Positions 36,801 to 52,157 of a stretch of 64,000 nt of DNA are shown here, in pieces. How positions within the stretch are numbered: position 1 is the stretch's first letter; each line of letters begins with the position of its first letter. The notes under the pieces are model-generated. The model did not search any database and was not told the origin of the DNA. It saw only the letters and a list, made by a program, of their open reading frames with translations. Source of the DNA: Cliona cf. orientalis (taxonomy: Eukaryota > Porifera > Demospongiae > Clionaida > Clionaidae); NCBI GenBank assembly GCA_963930775.1, contig OZ005689.1, forward strand, positions 1,550,001-1,614,000, in the 5' to 3' direction. A program made the position numbers and the translations under genes.

Positions 36801-38604
36801 CCTTTGCCGACAACGATCAAACGATTAAAGAACAGTAAGAAATTGATAACTTCTCCAGTAATATACTTGGGATACTACTGTAACAGCAACAGTCAAAAAA
36901 ACGTTGCCGTTTCCGCTGCCATCCATACCCGTCTGTACGCTTGCATAACGGAGCAGGAACGGATTGCAAACACAGACTAGCACCCGATAAAGGAGGTGTC
37001 TTCAAATTTCAGAGGTACATGTACATAATTTGTCAATATCATGCACGTTCTCATTTCAGAGGTAAGCTATTACATAGTGTGTCCTCATTTCAAAAGGTAC
37101 ACATATATACATGTAGGTAATTTGTCTACAGTGTATATCATGCATGGCATGGTACCATGGTGCCTTCTATCTCAAGATTAGCTTTCATCTATGCACTCCA
37201 CAAGTCATTTACATGTACATGTAAGACCATGCATGGTATCCTAATTGTTCGCCTTTTAGAGGTAAATGTACCACGACATAATTATAGGGGTTCCACTGAA
37301 GCCCCCCAACAATTTATCACATACACCTGCTACAAATCTGTAGTGGAACCCTTCTCAGATACCCTGGGACAGCTTCAAGTGTCCTGATTAAAGGAGGTGT
37401 CCTCATTTCAGGGGCAGTTTTGTACACCTCTCTATGTAGCTGGGACCATGGTTGGTGTCCTGATTACATGTAATTAAGGGAGATGTCCTCATTTCAGGGG
37501 TGTCCTTACAGAGGGTGTTCCACTGTAGCTACTGTAGTGTTCCGGGTAAGCGCCCATGGGCGCTTAAACATACATCGTGATTTTGGCTCGCATGGGCGCT
37601 TACCTGGGACATAATTTCCATACGTTTGTATAGAAGCTGCTATATTGACCCTTTGAAATGAGGTACATGGGCACTTATCCTGGAGTGGGCACTTGCCCGG
37701 GACACTATGGTAATGCTGTAGTAAAACCCCCCCTTTAGCTACCACTTAGGAAGTAATTACCATTCCACTACTCAAGGACAGCCATGCAGGGGCTTTCAAG
37801 TCACACAGGGTGCTAACAGGCTCACCCTCCATTGTCAGTCAGAGGGCTTCACCATCACTCACCTTGGCTTCATGAACTAGAGTGTCAACCTGCTTCTCTA
37901 TCTCGTGCATCTTTGTGTTCATCTTCTGCGAAAATTCCTTCAGATAGAGCAACAGCTGTGAGAAGAGAAGAGACGTAAATTAGGTGATGTGTGTGAAGAT
38001 TCGCAGTTGCCATAGAAACAATGAGACCTGCATCTCATTTTCTCCCCACCCCCCTCTCTCTCTCTCTCGTAAGTCCTACCCTTTGCCCTTTTTTCTCCCT
38101 CAAAAAAGAGCCCTCAGGCTATCAAGATACACATACATAAATACATACTCCTCCTTCTCCCCCTCTCTCTCTCTTCTGATATATATGCACACTTGGTGGG
38201 AAATCATTGTGTTCACGACAAATCCATACACTCCCATCCTCCCTACCTACCCCAGCATCAGCTGCCAGCGTCCACTGCTGGCACTCCTGCTTCATCTCAG
38301 CAACACTCCACGGTCTCTCCCACTTCTTCACCGGTTCCCCGTCAGGGCCAATAATCTCCTGCCCCCCAGATCCTGCAGCTCCGTTAGCCGTAGCTCCCCC
38401 CAGGTCTGACGTAGACGAGGGGCCACTTGAATCAAGTCCATTTTCCAAGGGGCCAGATTTTATATCCCCAGGTGGAGGAGCGGCAGGTGGTGGTGGAGGG
38501 GGAGGTGGCGGCGGTGGCCCCCCTCCTCCAGAATCATCCCCGTTCATGGCGGGGGGAGGTGGTGGTGGGGGAGGGGGCGGGGGTGGTGGCGGCGGGGCCG
38601 GCAT
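18922..38604 (-). CDS. WASHC2: WASH complex subunit 2 (FAM21) homologue, 3' end incomplete
   Basis: Minus-strand coding exons that I could join in frame: 38251-38604, 37863-37955, 35633-35704, 34911-34982, 34513-34627, 34033-34241, 33929-33967, 33485-33678, 33091-33299, 32665-32901, 32159-32370, 31631-31869, 30677-30808, 30024-30272, 29506-29762, 28070-29191, 27346-27900, 26964-27031, 26562-26663 and 18922-19047. They total about 1,552 codons. The head domain is diagnostic of FAM21: KKWERPWSV (about 93-101), LAADAG, HEIEKQVD, NNVFNDFLMLAN, VLDDAFDQLE and PLPYRIG with EEDVGLGD. The long tail is acidic with repeated LFDD, DLFS and DDPL motifs, as in the FAM21 tail that binds retromer VPS35. Near the end LNINPLALKPG matches the capping-protein-binding segment. 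Family role: brings WASH, Arp2/3 activation and capping protein to endosomes. Residues 1-45 are an unusual poly-Pro extension. Exon 27346-27900 has the weakest acceptor. Confidence 0.88.
19140..20235 (-). repeat. Decayed tandem copies of the WASHC2 capping-motif exon
   Basis: Four extra minus-strand copies of the LNINPLALKPG-coding segment lie upstream of the used exon (18922-19047): about 19150-19181, 19571-19610, 19718-19755 and 19893-19930. They sit in two larger duplicated blocks of roughly 600 bp that share the flanking sequence. All keep the LNINPL core in frame, the last one reading LNINPLVQRPG. None has both a good acceptor and a good donor, so they look like dead exon copies. Confidence 0.65.
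20313..20450 (+). mobile_element. tRNA-derived SINE with V-SINE-like core
   Basis: RNA polymerase III A box (TTGGAGCAGTGG, 20318-20329) and a perfect B box (GGTTCGAGTCC, 20363-20373) are followed by a segment containing gaccttgagcaagttac and ccattgctccagt. From family knowledge that segment resembles the conserved central part of vertebrate V-SINEs. It lies in the long last intron of WASHC2. Confidence 0.6.
20456..20740. repeat. G-rich interspersed repeat
   Basis: Segment with runs of G and C flanking gggggcatgctccccc, directly after the SINE. It looks like a decayed interspersed element with no coding capacity. Confidence 0.4.
20741..26458. other. WASHC2 intron, no exon seen
   Basis: Part of the roughly 7.5-kb intron between exons 26562-26663 and 18922-19047. 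It contains many TACATG repeats (for example 23100-23130, 23300-23350, 23765-23850, 24955-24975), CA/TG runs, CT/GA blocks and poly-G runs. I find no further FAM21-like coding segment here. Confidence 0.6.
26037..26167. repeat. Pair of poly-G runs (about 20 G each)
   Basis: Two G homopolymers at about 26037-26058 and 26147-26166, with similar flanks (agaaac on the right side), suggesting a local duplication. On the transcribed WASHC2 strand they are poly-C. They may form quadruplexes and are prone to sequencing or assembly error. Confidence 0.7.
26459..26551. repeat. GA-rich tract next to WASHC2 exon 26562-26663
   Basis: GA repeat on the plus strand, so CU-rich in the WASHC2 transcript. It starts about 10 nt downstream of that exon's donor. 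Confidence 0.85.
30812..30945. repeat. GA repeat forming the acceptor pyrimidine tract of a WASHC2 exon
   Basis: GA on the plus strand and CU in the transcript, running directly into the acceptor of exon 30677-30808. The pyrimidine tract of this acceptor is therefore a long microsatellite. Confidence 0.85.
34723..34905. repeat. GGGA/GAAA-rich tract in a WASHC2 intron
   Basis: Low-complexity purine tract on the plus strand, pyrimidine in the transcript, beginning a few nt downstream of the donor of exon 34911-34982. Confidence 0.85.
35440..35510 (-). ncRNA. Hairpin in a WASHC2 intron; pre-miRNA-like candidate
   Basis: Inverted arms 35440-35465 (starting GTTAGATATTGGTTT) and 35484-35510 pair over roughly 22 of 26 positions, with a few mismatches and an 18-nt loop, giving a 71-nt hairpin. 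It lies inside the intron between exons 35633-35704 and 34911-34982. A decayed fold-back element is an equal alternative; nothing in the sequence shows processing. Confidence 0.3.
35952..36126. mobile_element. MITE-like element, TAGTGT-ended family, copy 2
   Basis: Interior matches 37535-37707 over most of its length (segments gattttgg, catacgtttgtata and gaaatgaggtacat) and it ends in ggacacta. The left end has lost part of the terminal repeat. It lies in the second WASHC2 intron. Confidence 0.6.
36203..36240. repeat. (TACATG)n microsatellite
   Basis: Six uninterrupted copies of the self-complementary unit, the longest of many such tracts between about 22,000 and 37,250. Confidence 0.9.
36441..37060. 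repeat. Tandem duplication of about 263 bp
   Basis: Two copies begin gggtgattagggtagctta at 36441 and 36704, and share the next 120 bp almost exactly. The second copy carries an extra internal segment (about 36885-36980). It lies in a WASHC2 intron, with a related aaaggaggtgtcctcatttc motif again near 37385. Confidence 0.8.
37535..37707. mobile_element. MITE-like element, TAGTGT-ended family, copy 3
   Basis: Best-preserved copy, 173 bp, from TAGTGTTCCGGGTAAGCGCCC to its inverted counterpart ending GCCCGGGACACTA. No coding capacity. The family of origin is not clear from the ends. Confidence 0.65.
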
Positions 38605-38959
38605 TTCGCGGTGTCTCCCTTAATTCAGCTCAGAGACCTAGTGAGAGGCGGGTCCTTCTACTGCTGACTCAACAAAAGGTTGCTCTATTTAGAACGACGA
38701 CTCTTGCACCTCCGTTACGCGATCCTCGCGAGATCAGAGCGATCTTTCCGATATATCTGATGACTCTCCAACGGTGCTTCGATTTTAGGGCACTCACGCA
38801 GCTTTCTCAGCGCGAAAGAAGCCTTCGATCTCTGCTTGTTGTCCGATCGCTGTCAGTAGGTCATATGACCTCCCTGTGACTTAGGATGACGTCATCGAGG
38901 TCATGCGAAGAGGGGGTGGGGCTGATTAAGCTTGCATGCTGCTGACCTTGCAGAAAAAC
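38605..38959. promoter_or_regulatory. Shared head-to-head promoter of WASHC2 and the PhyH-family gene
   Basis: Only 355 bp separate the two divergent start codons. It contains a perfect palindromic CRE (TGACGTCA, 38887-38894) and a perfect inverted repeat of AGGTCA half-sites with a 2-bp spacer (38858-38871). No TATA box is obvious. Regulation by CREB/ATF or a nuclear receptor is inferred from the motifs only. Confidence 0.6.
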
Positions 38960-46363
<7,404 letters not shown>

Positions 46364-47029
46364 CCGACCCAGTCAACAACAAACTTACGTACTTTGCTGT
46401 GTATTTTTTATGCGTGGTGTGTTATTTGCTGATTTCTTCGACAATTGTATTTGTATGTCTTCTGCTTTCCCCCCACCCTCATTGAGTTGAGTTATATGAA
46501 ACCTGTGGCAGCTGCAACTCATTAATTAGTGATACCCTAGTCTCTATAGCATTTGCGTTCGAACTGTACACAATGTAATTCAATCTTCGTACTAGTTAAA
46601 CAGTCTACTATATATATAATTGGTTCTTTTGTACTATTGGTACAATATTTTGAAGTTTTTTTAATACAATAGTTACTGTAGCTGGTATATAGTCACTCAC
46701 ACATTGTCAAACATAGTGATATATAGGTATACTAGCTGCACTGCAGTCTTCATGGCATTGTGAAAGTGCACGGTCATCAGTTTGAATTCTATAGCTATTC
46801 CCAATCTCGCTCTATCTATCTGCAAATTGAATAGGCCTCTGCAGGTATATACGGAAGTCAACATTTCCTGGTATAATGAAATTACTAGCTGTCTGTATTG
46901 TCTCAGTGTGTTTACCCATGGCCTCATTAAGTCTCATTAAGGAGAAGGGAGTTGTCTCGCTAATTATCTTGTTTTATGCAAACTCTGCCATTCTGTGGCT
47001 GCTCTAGTGTACATTCTTACCTTGTGTAA

Positions 47030-47580
47030 TCGTATTATGAAGTACCTTCCAACATTATAATATAGTCCCTGACATAATATTAGAGCTATATAGAGGGTGG
47101 ATGTGCATGTATAGTCTAGATCTTATCTTGCATGCATAATTGTAATATGAGGTACCTTCCAACATTATGAAAGTTCTATAGTCCCTGATGTAACTTTAGA
47201 GCTGAGTGTGCATGTATAGTCTTCAGTGCCTCCAAGTATATGGATTTGTCGGTATTTTTACTGAATTTTGACCATAAATACTGATGAAATTTCAAAAACA
47301 CTGAAAACTGGGAGAATTCAGTACATACATTATATATGGAGCTCTTTGTAAAATACTAAAAAATACTGAAAAATGGGAATATTTATACTGAAAGGCAAGA
47401 GAACAGCTTGGAGGCACTGAGTCTTATTGGCTTGCATTATAATTAATTTTACCTTCAAACATTATGAAAGTTCTATATTATATAGTCCCTGACATAGCTT
47501 CAGAGCCAGAGTCAAGGATGAGTGTGTGCTATGTATTCTTCTTGTGTTATGATGTAGCTTACCAGATTATGAAAGTGCCA
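47030..47580. repeat. Diverged tandem repeat of about 120 bp
   Basis: At least three units share taccttccaacattat(gaaagttctata), tagtccctga and agagct. One unit is split by the MITE at 47224-47419. Confidence 0.65.
47224..47419. mobile_element. 196-bp MITE with terminal inverted repeats
   Basis: Ends are CAGTGCCTCCAAG and its exact inverted copy CTTGGAGGCACTG. A 6-bp direct repeat AGTCTT flanks both sides (47218-47223 and 47420-47425). The AT-rich interior has no coding capacity. The CAGTG start recalls hAT-type ends, though hAT elements usually make 8-bp duplications. Confidence 0.75.
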
Positions 47581-48756
47581 CTATATAACTGTTACAAATT
47601 TCTGACGTAAGAGGGATAATGAGTACATGTGCATTGTCGATAAGTTATGATAGCTAAGACGCTAGTAGACAGTAGATTTATGTCATACTGCACTTTGATC
47701 TCTTCTCAATGAAGACTTAGTTGTGTATAGCTATAATCATGCCTGTACTGTACTTTGTTCAATGGTGTGTAGCTCTAGTTAGCCAGTGATCCATGACTGA
47801 GTGTGCATACATGGGTCCACATACACCAATACTGTGTGTATGCATGTGCATGATTGCACTGGTGAGTGTTGTCTCCATGCATGCCTATGTGGTGTGTAGC
47901 TAGCTAGAGTTTTGTCGTGGATCACTGACTGTGTGTGCATGGGTGCATGTAATTTGTGTATGCATGGTTGCACTGGTGTGGATCATCTCTATGCATGCGA
48001 GCATTGATTTGAGCTGGTGTGATAATCTTGTAAACAGGCTTGCACGTGTGTGTTACTGTATGATAATTATTATCGACAACTTTGTGGTGTAGAGAGGAGA
48101 GCAGAGAAAGAAAGAGAGAGAGAGAACATTGAGAGACCAGAATCTGATGTCTTACATTGTGGTACCCACTTAAGCTAAATTAAGTGGATGTGAAGCCACA
48201 AGTCTACATAGTTTACTACCACCCATGGCCCAACACGCGATAGATGTGCTAACTTAATTAAGCAAACCACACGCAGCCCCAGCAGCACCCCTACTAGCGT
48301 AGTAGATGTAGTAGATGTAGTACATGTGAATAACACAATTATTATCATATTTGATCTAATTTTGATCTAATTTCTGGGTAAACTTCGATAGGAGGGCCTG
48401 GCAATAAGGCTAGGTGGTTGTAGACAAATAAACCTATTGATAGCTGTGTGGCATGAGATATTATTAATTATTCGTGCATATATGTTTTATTAGCCCAAAC
48501 ACTGACATGTAGTAGACGTACTACTACATGTGAAGTGACACTTCTTACAGATGTACGTACATGTACTTCAATTTGCTAGGTAAACATCAAGAGTGCATTT
48601 TTAGTTACCCCTTCAGTAATCGTGGCTCGCGAGGGGTTCGATTTAGCCAGGGGTGACCAACCACTTTACATCCCCTCCAAAGCATGTAGGGAAGACACCT
48701 TATCGTTATCTGGGGTAGAGCTGAGTGGATACCAGGGAAAGGAAAGAAAAGTGCCC

Positions 48757-48829
48757 TGCCACTAGTGGGACTCGAACTCATGACTTCGAATTAACAGTCG
48801 AGGTCTTTAACCACTCAGCCACGAGTGAT
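48757..48829 (-). mobile_element. tRNA-like sequence, probably SINE head or tRNA pseudogene
   Basis: On the minus strand a perfect A box (TGGCTGAGTGG, 48811-48821) and a near-perfect B box (AGTTCGAGTCC, 48768-48778) are correctly spaced. Acceptor-stem pairing is incomplete and the anticodon arm is mispaired, so a working tRNA is unlikely. Confidence 0.55.
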
Positions 48830-49519
48830 CCCTTGATGCCTGTAGCTGCATTGTATGCCCTATAGGCCTGCACGCCTGAATGCATGATATTGAAGAATGT
48901 TCTTGGAGAATGCGATTGATGTGGAAAAACAGCTCGAGTCAAGTATCTCACTCAAAACATCATCCGTGGGAGTTCCCGGTAACCATTCGAGCACAGCCAC
49001 ACATTCAAGTTTGTGTATGCGGCCACCATTGAAGTTAGTTTTCTCTCCATACAGCTCTGAAAATGGATCCACTATTGCCACTTATTCGTGGTAAAAGTTT
49101 ATGCCGGTTCAGATTCACCCATTGACCATTCTCGATTTTCCAATAGTGCATTCAACCGACAAACTGCCCCCTTGACACCACAAACATCACTCATGTAGAT
49201 ACTGGTACATGTATTATTATATGACCCATACGTGCTTCATTGCACCCGCCCACATAATATTATACCCAATTTTGGGTCCCCTAGACGCTATAAGAAGCAG
49301 CACTGTAGCTACAGTTCTGCTCAGTTTAACCACAGAGCTTATTCATAGCCAAGTTATTCGATACTCCCATTACAAGGCCGTAGTAGTGCGGTGTACGTAG
49401 TAAACTAACACCACAAGTGTTTACAAGAGCAAATCATTGGTTGCATAGAACCTCTACAGCTGCAGTATTGCTCAAGTGGTATTCATTAATAGCTAAGAAC
49501 TCTATATACAGCAATCAGG

Positions 49520-51823
49520 ATGGCAAGAGCACTACGTACGTCGCTACTGGGGGAAGGCATGGAGCAGCTGGCGGTTGAGATCACCTGCTCCCACTGCCAG
49601 CAACACTACCAGGAGCCAAAGCTACTCAAATGCTGCCATTTCTTCTGTAAAAACTGCCTACAAGACCTACTAATGGGAGGCGCAACTCGGGAAGAAAACG
49701 CGCAGTGTAGGTCTGCTATTCAGTGCCCAGAGTGTAAGGAGACTACTAATCTCAATAATGGTGGTCAACCAACAGCAACAGCAATAGGTGAGCTTCTTGA
49801 GAAGCAGCTGCCTCCAGTTTTGTACGTTGAACATCTGAAGCAGCTTTACGAGAGAGTGGCAAAGCTAAATGGGAAGCAGGACACTCCATGCGATAGTTGC
49901 TTGGAATTGAAAGCTTCTGCCTTCTGCCAGCAGTGTATGGAGTTTATCTGTACGGAATGTGTCGCCTCACATCGCAAAATGAAGGTGAAATTTGCTGGAC
50001 ACAAAATCTTTTCCTTCGACGAACTAAAGAAGAACGATAGTGGGTTTTTGCCACTGAACCAGCCTTCCACCATTCTACCTGTGAAATGCCAAGTCCACGA
50101 AGAACCATGCAAGCTGTACTGTTTCGACTGCAGTGCACTGATCTGTCGAGATTGCATTGTTATAGACCACTCCCAACATCGTTATGACTTTGTGAAGAAA
50201 TCAGCCGCCATCTACCGACAGGGGATCTCACACGATTTGGCTCCACTGGCCACACTTCACGAAAGGATGAACGAAGCCACGAAGAATGTCGGAAAGATGA
50301 AGTGTGATGTTACAAGTCAAGGTAGTTTCATCACTGACCACATCCGTAGGAAGTTCGCAGAGATGATCGAGATTCTTCAAAGAAAGGAGAGAGAGCTATT
50401 GACAAAGGCGGAAGCCATGGTACAACTCAAGCTGACGAATCTGGATATTCAAGAAAAAACACTCGCCAAAGCCAACCAGCTAATTCACAACCTAATCAAC
50501 TATGTACAGCACAATCTCGACATCATTTCTGACGAAGAATTTCTCCAAACGCATCACCTACTTCACAGGAGAATGGAAGAAGAGAGAGAGAAAAATAATG
50601 AAATCGTATGTACCCCAGTTGAGGCAGCTGACATTGCTGTCAAGGTTACCCTAACTGACGATGTCTCAGTGCTGAGTCAGCAAAAAGCTGGTGTCTACCA
50701 ATTCCCTGCTGAGAAGGAGAACACTATCCACACTGCCGAGGTGGGGAAGGAGAGCTTGCAATTTGTTGTAGATGAATCGGACATGTCTCACGTAATGACA
50801 CAACCAATCATAGCCACACTAAAGTCACTCGTCGATGGATCTTCACAAACCGCTACCGTCTTCAAAGCAGGAAAAGGACTTTATGAAGTGGGGTACACGC
50901 CAAAGATCAGGGGACGCCACGAGCTTCACATTTCTGTCGGAGATCAACCGATCCCTGCCAGCCCCCTGCTAGTTTTTGTCACAATCCCCCCATCCATGAT
51001 TGGTCCAGACCCCATTAGAACTATCACAGGAGTTAGGCACCCCTATGCAGCTACATTCGACGCCAAGCAACAGCTACTGGTGACGGAATCGAGTGGAATG
51101 AAGGTACGAGCATTCACCAGAGAAGGAGAGGAGTTAGGATATGACAAGAGTCCCTTTGCCCGGTTGATGATCGAGAGCCCCACTGGTCTAGACATGGACA
51201 AAGATGGCTGCCTCTACGTTGCCAGTGCTAGCAACCACACCTTCACCAAGTTTAGTCGGGATGGAGCTCTCGTCAAGGAGATTGGAGGTCAAGGTTCAGA
51301 CTTCGGTGAGATGGTGCATCCGTGTGGTGTGTCTGTCATAAGGAACGAGGTATACATCTGTGATCGGAACAACTGTAGGATTCAAGTCTTTGATCAAAAC
51401 TTGGAGCCTGTAAGGAGCTTTGGTTCACAAGGCAGCCAAGATGGTCAGATGAACTGGCCCTATGACGTGGTGAGGGACGTGAATGGAGAGCTTTACGTGG
51501 CCGACTGTGACAATCATCGAATTCAAGTCTTTAAAGAGAACGGCAACTCGCTCGAGCGTACGATCGGAGGTCAGGGGTCAGGACTGGGGAAGCTTAAGAG
51601 ACCAATGGGTGTGTGTATGGGAGCTGATGGCAGACACATCTTTGTCACAGAGTTCGACAATCATAGAGTCTCAATCTTCGAGAAAGATGGACGATTCGTG
51701 CGATCGCTAGGAAAGTACGGCATGGGGAAAGATGATCTCTGCTACCCTGCTGGAATCACTATGGACTGTGATGGATATGTGTATGTATGTGATCAAGGCA
51801 ATAACCGCATTCAGGTCTTTTAA
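49520..51823 (+). CDS. TRIM-NHL protein (RING, B-boxes, coiled coil, filamin repeat, NHL repeats)
   Basis: A single exon of 767 residues. RING finger at 23-72 (Cys23, Cys26, Cys39, His40, Cys43, Cys46, Cys69 and Cys72 visible). Two B-boxes lie at about 124-165 and 187-230; the second has the CxxH...CxxC...CxxC order. A coiled coil spans about 235-365, a filamin/ABP280-type Ig domain about 385-490, and six NHL repeats (NRIQVF and NHRIQVF signatures) about 500-767. The order is that of TRIM2/TRIM3/TRIM71. By family it is a cytoplasmic E3 ubiquitin ligase whose NHL propeller binds protein or RNA. The lack of introns differs from all other genes here and could reflect retroposition or local intron loss. 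Fragments of its 3' part recur as pseudogene pieces at 58190-58960. Which TRIM orthologue it is cannot be settled by eye. Confidence 0.93.
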   Translation: MARALRTSLLGEGMEQLAVEITCSHCQQHYQEPKLLKCCHFFCKNCLQDLLMGGATREENAQCRSAIQCPECKETTNLNNGGQPTATAIGELLEKQLPPVLYVEHLKQLYERVAKLNGKQDTPCDSCLELKASAFCQQCMEFICTECVASHRKMKVKFAGHKIFSFDELKKNDSGFLPLNQPSTILPVKCQVHEEPCKLYCFDCSALICRDCIVIDHSQHRYDFVKKSAAIYRQGISHDLAPLATLHERMNEATKNVGKMKCDVTSQGSFITDHIRRKFAEMIEILQRKERELLTKAEAMVQLKLTNLDIQEKTLAKANQLIHNLINYVQHNLDIISDEEFLQTHHLLHRRMEEEREKNNEIVCTPVEAADIAVKVTLTDDVSVLSQQKAGVYQFPAEKENTIHTAEVGKESLQFVVDESDMSHVMTQPIIATLKSLVDGSSQTATVFKAGKGLYEVGYTPKIRGRHELHISVGDQPIPASPLLVFVTIPPSMIGPDPIRTITGVRHPYAATFDAKQQLLVTESSGMKVRAFTREGEELGYDKSPFARLMIESPTGLDMDKDGCLYVASASNHTFTKFSRDGALVKEIGGQGSDFGEMVHPCGVSVIRNEVYICDRNNCRIQVFDQNLEPVRSFGSQGSQDGQMNWPYDVVRDVNGELYVADCDNHRIQVFKENGNSLERTIGGQGSGLGKLKRPMGVCMGADGRHIFVTEFDNHRVSIFEKDGRFVRSLGKYGMGKDDLCYPAGITMDCDGYVYVCDQGNNRIQVF

Positions 51824-52157
51824 CTTCTCATGAATATAATAGGATATTATTTTACTCTAGTTTGTGGTCCAGTCATTGCACTAAACATCATCAATCATTC
51901 AGCCATTCTCGTCCATTTTATGTCATTTTGTCACCCTCTCAGTTAATAATAATTAGCTATGATCCATCACTGGCATCAGTATGCATAAATTCATGAATCA
52001 ATAAAATTATGATATTATTCATCATTAATAACAGTGCCTGCCAAATATTAAGTAATTGGGAATTCCAATGAATATTTATTATATTACGTGAATAAAATTG
52101 CATGACATTGTATAGAAAAAGGGGAGGGGCTGGGACGAGGCTGTATATTAAAAAGCT

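Larger units (their letters stand above)
46364..49519. other. Intergenic region; repeats only
   Basis: No gene was recognised. It contains a diverged tandem repeat (47030-47580) interrupted by a 196-bp MITE, a second local duplication (about 47770-48010, with repeated gatccatgactg/gatcactgactg and tgtatgcatg segments) and a tRNA-like element (48757-48829). Confidence 0.6.

Noticed and set aside
48757..48829. A functional tRNA gene
   Set aside because: Promoter boxes are good but acceptor and anticodon stems mispair.
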